A stretch of DNA of 64,000 nucleotides from positions 46,285-110,284 of the forward strand of contig JAGRIE010000012.1 of NCBI GenBank assembly GCA_020443425.1. The letters are read 5' to 3'. The notes beneath the pieces were generated by a model, which saw only the letters and a program-made list of their open reading frames with translations, made no database searches and was not told the origin of the DNA. How positions within the stretch are numbered: position 1 is the first letter of the stretch; each line of letters begins with the position of its first letter. The position numbers and the translations under genes are program-made. Below are positions 53,968 through 63,101 of the stretch, piece after piece. The DNA comes from Halioglobus sp. (GTDB lineage: Bacteria > Pseudomonadota > Gammaproteobacteria > Pseudomonadales > Halieaceae).

Positions 53968-55749
53968 TTACTGTTTTCTGGCCCGGTACAGCAGGTAAAA
54001 GGGCAGTAGCACCACAATGGCCAGTACGCCCAGCAGGAGCTGCTTGCCGAAGCGGTCGAGCATCCCGTTGGCGATGCCCTGGAACACCGGGTCGTAGTTT
54101 GCCGGCAGCGGCAACACATTGTTGTCGGCCGCGTACTGCCGGTAGTGGTGCAGCATCTGTTGGAAGCGTTCAGGCATGCGCTCTTTCAGGTCACTGGTCT
54201 CCCCGGGGTCTTTCACAATGTTGTAAAGATGCCACTCATTGTCGCCCACGGGAGGAATGTTCAGGACGATTTTGTAGTCGCCCTGGAATAGCGCGGCATT
54301 GCCCCCGAGTTCATAACCGATGGTGTCGGTAGCAGAGTACACCCGCTCGACCTGCCCGCGCACCAGTGGTAACAGGCTGCGACCCACGATGGCTTCAACC
54401 GGGCGGCCGCCGAAGCGCCCGCTGGGAGGGCTGACGCCCGTCAGGTCGAGAATGGTGGGGGTGATGTCGGTGACCCAGGCCAGTGCGTTGGTCGGGCGGG
54501 GGCTGGTCGGGATGGTCTCGCCGGCAATGATCAGCGGTACGCGCATGCCGCCTTCGCCGGCATAGAACTTGTAGAAGTCCAGCGGAGATGCCGCCGCACT
54601 GGCAAAGCTCGGGCCGATGGTGTTAAAGCTGCCTTTCAGGCCGAGTGTGTCGTAGTCATTCACATAGCCCTGGTTCCACAGTGCGATTCGCATCGCCAGA
54701 CTGCGTGGGTCATCACCTCCCGAGGCCTCGCTGCCGTTATCGGATGTGAAGATGAAGACCGTGTTGTCATACTGCCCGCTCTCCTTCAGGTAGCTGACCA
54801 ACCGTCCGATATGGTGGTCCATCGCATCGATCATGCCGGCATAGACGGCCATGCGCTTGGCGTGATAGCGCTGTTCTTCCGCTGAATAGGCATCCCAGTC
54901 TCCGGTGGTGGACATTGTCACCATTGCGGTATCGGGTGGGATGATACCCAGGTGCTCGGCGCGTTCCCGGCGCTGCTGGCGCAGTACATCCCAGCCACTG
55001 TCGTAGGTACCCATGTACTTGTCGGTGAACGCCTGCGGTGCCTGTACCGGGATGTGAACGGCCTGGAATGGGATGTAGGCGAAGAAGGGCTTGCCGTCGC
55101 CGGCGTTGGAAGCGATGAACTCGATGGTTTTATCGACGAGGAAACGCGAGGAGTAGAAGTCCTCGGGAAGCTCAAACACCTCGCCGTCGGCGAACCAGTT
55201 GGCTTTCTCGTAGATCGCGAGATAGGGTTTTTGCTCCCAGTTATCGGCGCCGGTATCGGCCATGGTGACGGTGCGCTCGAAGCCGCGGCGGAAGGGCAGC
55301 TGATCGGGCTCTTTGCCCAGGTGCCATTTGCCCGCCATATAAGTATGGTAACCGGCACCCTGTAGCAGGCTGGCGACCGTCACTACATTGTGGCCCAGGG
55401 TACCGCGGTAGTTTGCATGTTGCGCTTGCTCCGGTGGTATGGTCTCCGGGATGTTTGGCACGCCGTTGCGGTGACTGTCGACACCAGTCAGCAGCATGCC
55501 ACGGGTCGGTGCGCAACTGGCCGCAGTGTGATAGTTGGTAAAGCGAATGCCAGTGTCAGCCAGCGCAGACAGGGTGGGTGTCTCGATCTCGCTGCCGTAA
55601 GGCGCGATGTCACTGAAGCCGAGGTCATCGGCGATGATCAGCACAACATTGGGGCGTGCTGCCGGGGTCGGCGCACTCCAACACAACGCTGTAGCGGCCA
55701 TCAGCACGGGCATCAACAGTGCGGCGGTCCTGCAGCTGTGTCGGTGCAT
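53968..55749 (-). CDS. Membrane-anchored sulfatase (S1)
   Basis: This 593-residue sulfatase has an N-terminal signal, the metal motif IADDLGFSD, the signature CAPTR with Cys79 as the formylglycine precursor, and TSDNGSE in the active site. Unlike the other three sulfatases in the window, it ends in a C-terminal TM helix (LLLGVLAIVVLLPFYLLY) plus a basic tail, so it should be tethered to the inner membrane with the catalytic domain outside. It is co-transcribed with the small membrane protein upstream, three bases apart. Confidence 0.88.
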   Translation of the reverse strand: MHRHSCRTAALLMPVLMAATALCWSAPTPAARPNVVLIIADDLGFSDIAPYGSEIETPTLSALADTGIRFTNYHTAASCAPTRGMLLTGVDSHRNGVPNIPETIPPEQAQHANYRGTLGHNVVTVASLLQGAGYHTYMAGKWHLGKEPDQLPFRRGFERTVTMADTGADNWEQKPYLAIYEKANWFADGEVFELPEDFYSSRFLVDKTIEFIASNAGDGKPFFAYIPFQAVHIPVQAPQAFTDKYMGTYDSGWDVLRQQRRERAEHLGIIPPDTAMVTMSTTGDWDAYSAEEQRYHAKRMAVYAGMIDAMDHHIGRLVSYLKESGQYDNTVFIFTSDNGSEASGGDDPRSLAMRIALWNQGYVNDYDTLGLKGSFNTIGPSFASAAASPLDFYKFYAGEGGMRVPLIIAGETIPTSPRPTNALAWVTDITPTILDLTGVSPPSGRFGGRPVEAIVGRSLLPLVRGQVERVYSATDTIGYELGGNAALFQGDYKIVLNIPPVGDNEWHLYNIVKDPGETSDLKERMPERFQQMLHHYRQYAADNNVLPLPANYDPVFQGIANGMLDRFGKQLLLGVLAIVVLLPFYLLYRARKQ

Positions 55750-55752
55750 CGC

Positions 55753-56130
55753 TTATCCCTCCCGGGTGAGTCTGGACGAGGCCAGCAGCAGCACTGTGGC
55801 CATGACCACCTCCACAATAATCATCGGCAGAGCCAGGGCGGCATCGTGTACCAACCAGGCCAGCAAGCGGAATACCGCGGCCAGACCCAGCATCAGGGCA
55901 GGTGCCTGGAACCAGCTCGCTGTTGCCGTGATCAGGCCAATCAGCATCATCATACCCATACCCAGGAAGAAGGCGCCGACATCGGCGATCTGGGAGCTGA
56001 GTCCAACGCCCTCCATCAGTGTCATGCCGAGGCCGGGCGCCGCGCCTGCGGGATCAACGGCCCAGCGCAGACCCATCACCACGAACAGTATGGCGGGCAG
56101 GGCCACCAGTACGCGAAATACGGTCTTCAT
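55753..56130 (-). CDS. Hypothetical four-helix membrane protein, operon partner of sulfatase
   Basis: This 125-residue protein has about four TM helices (first: FRVLVALPAILFVVMGLRWAV) and a GVGLSSQIADVGAFFLG stretch reminiscent of the DUF4345-type families. I am not sure of the family. AAGGAG sits nine bases before ATG 56130. The membrane-anchored sulfatase gene follows after only three bases, so the two are probably a unit. Confidence 0.6.
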   Translation of the reverse strand: MKTVFRVLVALPAILFVVMGLRWAVDPAGAAPGLGMTLMEGVGLSSQIADVGAFFLGMGMMMLIGLITATASWFQAPALMLGLAAVFRLLAWLVHDAALALPMIIVEVVMATVLLLASSRLTREG

Positions 56131-56248
56131 TCAAAATACTCCTTATCGTTGAGAATACAGTTTTCAAACAACAACAGCCGGTGACCATACCTTGCGGTGC
56201 AGGGTCGGGGATTGCTGTTGTCCCACAGCAGATACCGGTGACAGCGGC

Positions 56249-56929
56249 CTACGGTGCGGCCCACATGCGGACGAGGTTGTGGTACACCGCAGTCAGGCGC
56301 TGTACCTGCGGGCACTGAAGGCCGCGCTCCTGCGTCAGGCTCTGGATAGCCTGGTCCAACTCAAACAGTTGCTCGCGCTGCTGTGCGTCGGCCAGCAGGC
56401 TCTGCACCCAGAAACAGGCGGCGATACGACTGCCGCTGACCACCGGGTTAACGCAGTGCAGGCTGCTGCTGGGATACAGCACCATGTCACCGGCCTCCAG
56501 TTTGATACTCTGCGCACCAAAGCTGCTTTCGATCACCAGATCGCCGCCACTGTAGTCCTGTGGCGCTGTCAGGAATACGGTTGCCGAGAGGTCGCTGCGC
56601 ATCGGGGTGCCGTCACCCAGTGTCATCACTGCGCTGTCGGTGTGCAGACCATACTCGCCGCCGTCGCGATGGCAGTTGACCAGAGGCGGGAATATATGGC
56701 GCGGCAGGGCAGCGGATTGGAACAGCACCGACGCCTGCAGTCGCCGTAGAACCACGCTGCGTATAGCGGCCATTGCGGTGCTGTCCGGGTCGAGTTGAAG
56801 GTTGTGCTTCACCTGCTGGGCCGGCCCAGCGGCCGTTTCCCTGCCGTCGCGCCAGCGGGCGCCCTCAAGGTGTGTGGCAATGTGCAGCAGATCGCTGTCA
56901 CTCAGTACTCGCTCAATGGTAATCAGCAT
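56249..56929 (-). CDS. PKHD-type Fe(II)/2-oxoglutarate hydroxylase, PiuC/YbiX-like
   Basis: This 226-residue dioxygenase of the PiuC family (E. coli YbiX, 225 residues) has the metal-binding HTD at residues 96-98, His158 in LHCVNP and Arg168 for 2-oxoglutarate. It starts at ATG 56929, overlapping the previous gene by 7 bp; the longer frame upstream is out of register with real coding. In E. coli this gene follows the catecholate receptor gene fiu, and here it is the last gene of an iron operon with a Fiu-like receptor. Function in siderophore handling is inferred. Confidence 0.88.
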   Translation of the reverse strand: MLITIERVLSDSDLLHIATHLEGARWRDGRETAAGPAQQVKHNLQLDPDSTAMAAIRSVVLRRLQASVLFQSAALPRHIFPPLVNCHRDGGEYGLHTDSAVMTLGDGTPMRSDLSATVFLTAPQDYSGGDLVIESSFGAQSIKLEAGDMVLYPSSSLHCVNPVVSGSRIAACFWVQSLLADAQQREQLFELDQAIQSLTQERGLQCPQVQRLTAVYHNLVRMWAAP

Positions 56930-58047
56930 TGATGTCGCGGCTCCTCGCGGTGAAGGCAATCGGGCTGTATGGCCGCTATGGTCGCACAGCCGGTCAAAGC
57001 CATCGCTATTTCCAGTTCCTCGCGCAGTAAACGCAGCATATGGGCGACACCGAGGGCGCCCGCCACGGCCAGCGAGAATACCTGGGGTCGTCCGATCAGC
57101 ACGGCGTCTGCACCCAGCGCGATTGCTTTGACGATATCCGTGCCCCTTCTCACACCGCTGTCCAGCAGCACAGGGAACGCCTCGCCAACGGCTGCCCTGA
57201 CCGCGGGCAGCGAGTCGATGCTCGCCGGCAGGCTGTCGAGCGTGCGGCCGCCATGGTTTGACACGATAATGGCATCTGCTCCAGCAGACCGGGCCTGCAG
57301 GGCATCCTGTGGATGTGATATGCCTTTGACGATCACAGGCAGCGAAGTCTGGGCGCGCAACCACTCCAGGTCCGGCCACTGCGGCGCCTGCGCCATAATA
57401 CCGTTCAGTATCACGCTGTCACCGCCTCGCAGTGCCATGTCAACGCTTTCGAAGTCTCTGCAGTTTACCGCCTCAATATCAGCCGGCAGTGCAAACCCGG
57501 CCCGTTGCGCGCGATTGCGCAAACCACTGACGGCGGCGTCCACCGTTACCACAACCGTGTCGTACCCGGCCTGTTCTGCGCGTTTGACAAGCGTGAGCGT
57601 ATCCTCGCGTTTTGCCTGCGGGTACAGCTGGAACCAGTTGCCAGCGCCGTTGCAATCAGCGATCTCGCGCAGCGCCACTGAGGACAGTGTGCTGGTAACC
57701 ATCGGCGTACCCATGGCATCCGCCGCCAGTGCTGTCGCCTTTTCCCCATCCGGATGCACCAGGCGCTGGTAGGCTACCGGCGCGAGGATTATCGGGGTGG
57801 CGTACTCCCGGCCCAGCAGGTGTATGCCGGTCGAGGCGTGACTGAAATCTCTCAGCACCCGACTTTGTAGTGTGATGTCCTGGAATCGCTGTGTGTTGCG
57901 GTGCAGGGTAATGTCATCCGCGACGCCAGCGGCGATGTATTCGTAGATGGCTTCTGACAGGTGTCCTCTGGCATGGCGCTGGTAGTCATCCAGGCTGACG
58001 ATGTCACGGGGAATCGCCGACAACTTTTTGCTATAGGTAATCTTCAT
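56923..58047 (-). CDS. FMN-dependent alpha-hydroxy acid oxidase/dehydrogenase
   Basis: This 374-residue TIM-barrel flavoprotein of the lactate oxidase/glycolate oxidase/LldD group has ILAPVAYQRLVHPDGE near the N-terminus, VIVKGISHPQDA, and the catalytic-His motif VSNHGGRTLD followed by LLDSGVRRGTD. It should oxidise an alpha-hydroxy acid such as lactate. Its presence between a siderophore receptor and a PiuC gene is unusual. It might act on an alpha-hydroxycarboxylate siderophore fragment or simply supply reducing power; neither is shown. Confidence 0.87.
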   Translation of the reverse strand: MKITYSKKLSAIPRDIVSLDDYQRHARGHLSEAIYEYIAAGVADDITLHRNTQRFQDITLQSRVLRDFSHASTGIHLLGREYATPIILAPVAYQRLVHPDGEKATALAADAMGTPMVTSTLSSVALREIADCNGAGNWFQLYPQAKREDTLTLVKRAEQAGYDTVVVTVDAAVSGLRNRAQRAGFALPADIEAVNCRDFESVDMALRGGDSVILNGIMAQAPQWPDLEWLRAQTSLPVIVKGISHPQDALQARSAGADAIIVSNHGGRTLDSLPASIDSLPAVRAAVGEAFPVLLDSGVRRGTDIVKAIALGADAVLIGRPQVFSLAVAGALGVAHMLRLLREELEIAMALTGCATIAAIQPDCLHREEPRHQC

Positions 58048-58174
58048 TGGCGGGTGCCATCGGGTGAAAAAAAACGCGTCGCTGTGCCTCTGCGAACTGC
58101 GCAGCCAGGGAGAGGTGAAGTGCGCGAACCCGACGATAGCAAAATCGTGCGGATCCGCGCAATATCAGTACGGG

Positions 58175-60499
58175 TTAAAACTCGTACGTCAGGTACAGCT
58201 GCACATTGCGTGCATCGCCGATATATGTGAAGGCGCCGCTGCGATAGGAGGCCAGGTAGTAGTTGTTGTCCATGATGTTACCGACATTCAGTCGCGCATT
58301 GAGCTTTTCGGTGAACATATAGGTGGCGAAGAGGTCATAGACGGTGTAGGCGGGAACCTCGTAGGAGTACTTCCCTGTTTCCGGGTCGAAACTTGCGGCC
58401 GAGTCCGGTTGCCCCGCATACATTTCACTGGAGTAGGTCGCCGTGCCGCCAAAGGCAAATTTGGGAGTGGCCTGGTAGCGCAGTTGCAGATACGCACTGT
58501 CATCGGCGAAGTTACTCAGCCGGTTACCTTCGCTGGGCTCGTCATAGGATTGCAGGATGTCGGAGTGCATAAAACTGGCACCCGCCAACACACTCAGTTC
58601 CTCTGTGAGGTTGCCCGACAGTGAGAACTCGACCCCCGTGACCCTGTTCTTACCGGTATTCAGTGTTCCCAGTGTTTCATAGTCATCGCCGACACTCTCC
58701 ATGACATCGTTCTTGGTGATCTGGAATACCGCTGCAGTCGCCAGCAGTTTCTCATTGAAGATATTCCACTTGGTGCCCAGTTCAAGGTTCTCGGTTTTCT
58801 CTGGCTTGCTGTTTGTCACCTGTGTGGCGTCGCCGCAAATTCCGCCGTAACCACAGTTTCCACCGAGGTCAGACTCACCGCCGTTTATGTTCGATGAGGT
58901 GCTGTAGGTAAAATAGACGTTGCCCTGTGGCGTCACGTTATAGACGATGCCGATGTGGCCGTTCCACAGGCCATCAGAATAGCTGTACTTGGTCGTCTCG
59001 CCACCGCTGATTACGTCGTTATCGTAGTCAAAATCGTCGTAGCGAATGCCGGCGAACAAGGTCCAGTAGTCATTGATGTCAACGGTGTCCATGATGGAGA
59101 GCGATGTGGTTTCAATCTTGTAGTGTGAATCCCACGCCCCTTTGGTGATTTCCCGACCCATCAGGTGTTGCAGGTTGCCGACCTGGTTGCCATTGGCATC
59201 GTAGATACAATACCCCGGTGAATCACCACGGCGACCGCTGGTGACACAGTTGGTCGCGCCGGTGTCGGTGACATCGTAGACGCCATTTTTCACCTTCAGG
59301 TCTGAGTACTCAAGGCTGAACACGAATTCGTTCTGGTAGCCGGCAATATCCTGGTCGAGGTAGACATTAAAGCGATCTACAAAGTAGTCCACATCCTGCC
59401 AGCCCTGGTGGGTGCTGAGCGATACGTTTGATGAGCCGGGCGCAACCGGGTCGGAGTCTGCGAGGGTGGTGCCGCGAGCACCGGTAGTGACATAACCGTT
59501 GTTGGTTTCGCCGTAGCGCATTGCATTGTCCAGGCGGAGCTTGCTGCTCATCTCATAGTTCGCGCGCAGCGTGAAGGTGTTGGTCTCGGACTTGAGGAAA
59601 TCCTGCGACTGCAGGTAGACGGGGATATCAGACACCGGGCCGCCGCCGTCTGGAACGATATAGGTGCCCAGGTCCGGCTTGTCCTTGGCGTCCAGGTAGT
59701 AGTAGTCGCCGAGGAGGTTGAACTTGTCCGTGACATCGTAGGAAGTCGACAGTGCCACGCCTTTCCGCTCGCGGTCCGCAGGGTGCCGGCTGGGCACATC
59801 CTCGGTGCTGTAGACACCGTTCACACGCACAGCCAGATCGTCGTTCAGCGCGGTGTTGCTGTCCACCGTCACGCGCCCGAAATCACTGCTGCCGAATCCA
59901 CCCTCAACCTTGTTGAAGTTGTATTCAGTGCTGGCTTGTTTGGTAATGCTGTTTATCGCGCCGCCGGTGGAGCCGCGCCCGGCGAAGGTGGAGCTGGGCC
60001 CCTTGGTGATTTCGACCTGCTCCGTGGCGAAGCTCTCCCGCGTGGTCATGCCGGGGTCGCGCAGGCCATCGACAAAAACGTCTGATCGCGCCTCGTGACC
60101 GCGGATGATATAGCGATCGCCAAAGGCGTTGCCGTTCTCACCGGTACCCAGTGTGATGCCGGGTTGTGCGGCGACAATATCCTTCAGGTCGGTTTTGCCC
60201 GAGTCCTTGATTTCCGTCTGCGTCAAAACCGAGATGATCTGTGGAGTATCTGCAATCGGGCGGGTGTGGCGCGCGTCACCCGATATCTTCGCCTTGTAGG
60301 GGGCGCCCGGCTCTGCGTAGGGGTTGGTATCTACTGTTCGCTCTTCAATCTGCAAGGTATCCAGCACGATGGGCTCTTCCGCCTGCGCGAAAGCCTGTCC
60401 GGACAGCAGCAGGGTAGGCAGTGTTATGCCCAGTGTGCCGCTGCTGCTGAATGCAGGACGGCGCAGGGAGAGCGGTTTGCGGGTGACGTTCTTCTTCAC
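58175..60499 (-). CDS. TonB-dependent catecholate siderophore receptor (Fiu-like)
   Basis: This 774-residue receptor has a signal peptide ending QAFAQAEE, the plug with DVFVDGLRDPGMTTRESFATEQVEITKGPSS and a barrel ending in YLTYEF. Motifs match the Fiu/catecholate-siderophore group, in keeping with the PiuC gene downstream. It starts at GTG 60499, with AAGGAG inside the last codons of tonB, four bases after the tonB stop. Translation is coupled and the energy machinery is therefore dedicated to this receptor. The operon is Fur-controlled as judged by a box upstream of exbB. Confidence 0.9.
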   Translation of the reverse strand: MKKNVTRKPLSLRRPAFSSSGTLGITLPTLLLSGQAFAQAEEPIVLDTLQIEERTVDTNPYAEPGAPYKAKISGDARHTRPIADTPQIISVLTQTEIKDSGKTDLKDIVAAQPGITLGTGENGNAFGDRYIIRGHEARSDVFVDGLRDPGMTTRESFATEQVEITKGPSSTFAGRGSTGGAINSITKQASTEYNFNKVEGGFGSSDFGRVTVDSNTALNDDLAVRVNGVYSTEDVPSRHPADRERKGVALSTSYDVTDKFNLLGDYYYLDAKDKPDLGTYIVPDGGGPVSDIPVYLQSQDFLKSETNTFTLRANYEMSSKLRLDNAMRYGETNNGYVTTGARGTTLADSDPVAPGSSNVSLSTHQGWQDVDYFVDRFNVYLDQDIAGYQNEFVFSLEYSDLKVKNGVYDVTDTGATNCVTSGRRGDSPGYCIYDANGNQVGNLQHLMGREITKGAWDSHYKIETTSLSIMDTVDINDYWTLFAGIRYDDFDYDNDVISGGETTKYSYSDGLWNGHIGIVYNVTPQGNVYFTYSTSSNINGGESDLGGNCGYGGICGDATQVTNSKPEKTENLELGTKWNIFNEKLLATAAVFQITKNDVMESVGDDYETLGTLNTGKNRVTGVEFSLSGNLTEELSVLAGASFMHSDILQSYDEPSEGNRLSNFADDSAYLQLRYQATPKFAFGGTATYSSEMYAGQPDSAASFDPETGKYSYEVPAYTVYDLFATYMFTEKLNARLNVGNIMDNNYYLASYRSGAFTYIGDARNVQLYLTYEF

Positions 60500-60503
60500 G
60501 GTA

Positions 60504-61355
60504 TTACTCCTTGTAGCGCTGATTGGTTATTAAAGAAAACTCGATAGGTATGACCAGGGTGACCTGCTCGCGATTCATTGATGCGGGAAGTGCCGGCAGC
60601 GGCGCGGCGCGCACCAGCATGTCGAGCGCGGCCTGGTCCAGCAGGGTGTAGCCGGAGCCCTTCTTGATACTGCTCGCCAGTACCGTGCCATCCCGGTGCA
60701 AAGTGAACTGCAACTCGACAATGCCCTGCTGCTTTTCCTTCTTGGCCTCGCGGGGATACTGTTTGTGCCGATTCAACCAGGCCATCAACTCGGCAAAATA
60801 GTTTTTGCTGTCGCCCGGTTTGCCGCCCGCAGAGCGATCACCGCCGGTGCCGGTGGCGCGCTGCTGTGCCGCGGACGGTTTGGCAGCCTCGGGCGGTGTC
60901 TGCTCGGCTGTTGCTGCCTCGTCCTTGCGGGCGGGTTCGGGTTCCTGTACCGGTGGCTGCTCGGCGCTGGGTTGCCGCTCCACCTCCCTGGTGGAATCGA
61001 GTGTTGCCGCAGTGTTATCCGGCTCGGCGACGGCCTGCACAGGTTCCTCGGTGATATCGGTTTCTGGTGGCACGGGTTCCGGCGGCGGCGTGGGCTCAAC
61101 CGTGTCAGCGATAGGGTCTTCACGGGGTTTGACCGGCTCCGCTGCTGGCGGCTCCTCCGTAATCTCGTCCTCAGTAAGCTGTGCAATGGTGTCGGTATAG
61201 CTGCCGGCCAGCCCGAGGCCGATCTCCAGGCCCGCGTCACCGCTGCCCGCGGCGGAAGATGCAGACGCAGGCGTCGTATCCTGCAGCGCCAGTGCCAGTG
61301 CGATATGAAGCAGAAGCGCTACACACAGTGCAGCGAGCAGGCGGAGGGTGCGCAT
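60504..61355 (-). CDS. tonB: Energy transducer TonB
   Basis: This 283-residue protein has an N-terminal TM helix with a His ([11 protein letters not shown], His17) that pairs with ExbD. A long Pro/Glu-rich periplasmic linker covers about residues 55-185, and a C-terminal TonB domain contains [20 protein letters not shown] and a final beta region. It transmits the proton-motive force to the Fiu-like receptor. Its start abuts the stop of the second ExbD (TAGATG). Confidence 0.9.
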   Translation of the reverse strand: MRTLRLLAALCVALLLHIALALALQDTTPASASSAAGSGDAGLEIGLGLAGSYTDTIAQLTEDEITEEPPAAEPVKPREDPIADTVEPTPPPEPVPPETDITEEPVQAVAEPDNTAATLDSTREVERQPSAEQPPVQEPEPARKDEAATAEQTPPEAAKPSAAQQRATGTGGDRSAGGKPGDSKNYFAELMAWLNRHKQYPREAKKEKQQGIVELQFTLHRDGTVLASSIKKGSGYTLLDQAALDMLVRAAPLPALPASMNREQVTLVIPIEFSLITNQRYKE

Positions 61356-61793
61356 CTATGAATCCTCCGCAACCTTGCGCTGCACATACAATGTGATGTC
61401 AGAAATCCGGTGTTCTCGCAGTACCGACAGTACCGGGGACAGCGCTGCGGCCGTCACGTGTCGGTCCGCTTGCAGGGAAATCTTCGTATCGTAGAAGGCG
61501 GTACCCTGCGCCTCTATCCAGGTGCCCAGTTGTGCCAGGTCGACGGCGCGCTCGTCCAGGAAGATGTCGCCGGAAGCGGCCACCACGATAGAGACATCCG
61601 GAACTGCGGCCTGGTCAGTCGCCGCTATTTCAGGCAGCACAACATTCGCTGGCCGGAAGGCGGCGATCTGGCTCGCGACCATGAAAAAAATCAGCAGCAG
61701 GAACACAATATTGATCAGCGGGATCATATTGTCATCACTGGTTCGGCGGAGTCGCAGCGGTGCTGCCAGCATATTGCCGTCAGTCAAGTTCAC
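61356..61793 (-). CDS. ExbD-family protein with Asn in place of the channel Asp
   Basis: This 145-residue ExbD/TolR-type protein has an N-terminal TM helix and a periplasmic domain. In canonical ExbD a TM Asp (PFIDV in E. coli) is needed for proton use; here the aligned residue is Asn28 (PLINIVFLLL, codon AAT). The neighbouring ExbD keeps the Asp. The pair may form a mixed ExbD dimer with one inactive strand. It overlaps the first ExbD by 14 bp and joins tonB end to end. Confidence 0.85.
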   Translation of the reverse strand: MNLTDGNMLAAPLRLRRTSDDNMIPLINIVFLLLIFFMVASQIAAFRPANVVLPEIAATDQAAVPDVSIVVAASGDIFLDERAVDLAQLGTWIEAQGTAFYDTKISLQADRHVTAAALSPVLSVLREHRISDITLYVQRKVAEDS

Positions 61794-62190
61794 CTCCCCA
61801 TGCCTCGCCCAGCGTCAGCTGTGCCGCACCGCGGGCCTGCAACATCTCGAATACCGACAAGATGGTTTGCAGGTCGACATCGGCATGCGGCAGCAGGATG
61901 ACAGGGGCTTCGGGATCAAGCCCGGCAATGGCGTCCTGCAAATCCAGCGGTGCGCCACCGTCGCTGCCGAGAACGGTTACCTGCCGGTCCGCTGACAGTC
62001 GCAGGATTTGCGGGCTGTCGTTGACGGTGTGTTCGCTGGCTGTCGGAGTGTTCAGTGTCGATTCGGCATACTGCGTGAACGATGCCGTCAGCATGAAGAA
62101 CATCAGGAGTATGAACACCACATCGATCAGCGCTGTGAGGCTGATTTTGCGTCGCGCAGGTGACGCCAGCAGTGTCTGGGAGGCTGTCAT
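61780..62190 (-). CDS. exbD: ExbD, TonB-system proton channel subunit
   Basis: This 136-residue protein has a basic cytoplasmic N-terminus, one TM helix (ALIDVVFILLMFFML, with the essential Asp23) and a periplasmic domain. It couples the proton gradient to TonB. It overlaps exbB by 4 bp (ATGA) and the second ExbD by 14 bp. Confidence 0.9.
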   Translation of the reverse strand: MTASQTLLASPARRKISLTALIDVVFILLMFFMLTASFTQYAESTLNTPTASEHTVNDSPQILRLSADRQVTVLGSDGGAPLDLQDAIAGLDPEAPVILLPHADVDLQTILSVFEMLQARGAAQLTLGEAWGGELD

Positions 62191-62858
62191 GCGTGTTTGC
62201 TACGCGCTCTGGCAGCGGTTGAACCGGCCGGGTCGGCACAGTAGAGCGTCATCAGTCGCTCCAGTTTGTCCTGCATGCTGGACGCTTCCACTTCTACACG
62301 CCGTTCCAGCCAGCTGTGTGCGATGGATACCGGTATCGCGACGCCAAGACCTACGGCGGTGGTCAGCAGTGCCTGCCAGATGCCGCCGGAAAGGATGGAG
62401 GGGTCAACCCTGGCGCCCGCTGCCTCCATGGCGCGAAAGGCTTCTATCATCCCCAGCACGGTGCCGAACAAGCCGAGTAGGGGCGCGAGATTGGCAATAA
62501 CCTCGAGTGCGCGCAGTGAGCGACTGAGCTCACCGATTTCGGCCCGCGCGCAACGCCAGGTTTCAGCGCGGGCATCGTCCAGTGTCAGTACGTCATCATC
62601 GTGCAACTGCACAGCCCGCAGCAGGACTCGAGACTGCGGGTTGCGACTGCCCTGCAGCAGTAACCTGGCCTGAGCCGGGGAGTGTTGCTCCAGCGCGTCC
62701 AGCGCGCGCGCCGCTTCGCTGGAATTGAGGCGCTGGTCGCCCCAGAACTGCCAGATTTTCAGCAGGATAATGGTAGTGGCAATGACCGAGAACAGCGCCA
62801 GCAGCCAGACGACCGGGCCGCCGGTCAGCAAAAAGGACATAATCATGAGTGTGCGCAC
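62187..62858 (-). CDS. exbB: ExbB/TolQ/MotA-family proton channel subunit
   Basis: This 223-residue inner-membrane protein has three TM helices, with LAPLLGLFGTVLGMIEAF and TTAVGLGVAIPVSIAHSWLERR as family signatures. It surrounds ExbD and powers TonB. The GTG start at 62858 gives MRTLMIMSFLL; an ATG at 62846 is possible. It is the first gene of the iron operon exbB-exbD-exbD-tonB-receptor-oxidase-piuC, and a Fur box lies just upstream. Confidence 0.88.
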   Translation of the reverse strand: MRTLMIMSFLLTGGPVVWLLALFSVIATTIILLKIWQFWGDQRLNSSEAARALDALEQHSPAQARLLLQGSRNPQSRVLLRAVQLHDDDVLTLDDARAETWRCARAEIGELSRSLRALEVIANLAPLLGLFGTVLGMIEAFRAMEAAGARVDPSILSGGIWQALLTTAVGLGVAIPVSIAHSWLERRVEVEASSMQDKLERLMTLYCADPAGSTAARARSKHA

Positions 62859-62892
62859 AATATTAAATGAGAAACAATATCATCATACAAAT

Positions 62893-62911
62893 GATAATGA
62901 ATATCAATAAG
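62893..62911 (-). promoter_or_regulatory. Predicted Fur box of exbB operon
   Basis: GATAATGAATATCAATAAG matches the 19-bp Fur consensus at 14 of 19 positions (counted on the plus strand), about 35 bp before the exbB start. A second, weaker match (12 of 19) lies at 62869-62887. AT-rich sequence fits a promoter region. Expected effect: repression under iron-rich conditions. Confidence 0.65.
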
Positions 62912-63101
62912 GTTTTTTGAAGAGTGTGAAAAATAAGCCCAATTGCTGCGGGCTATGCGCTCGCTGGATCGCCTGAAGCTGCGGAACGTCCGGCGATAGC
63001 GTTGATCGAAGGAGCCATGCCGTTGCTATGCGGCTATACTGGGCGACATTGATCGATACCGCAGCGACTTGGTGTGCGGTGGTTACAGAGGAGGCTTGCC
63101 G

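Noticed and set aside
56930-57379. Upstream extension of the PiuC frame
   Set aside because: It covers the start of the alpha-hydroxy acid oxidase coding sequence in another frame; PiuC length is correct from 56929.
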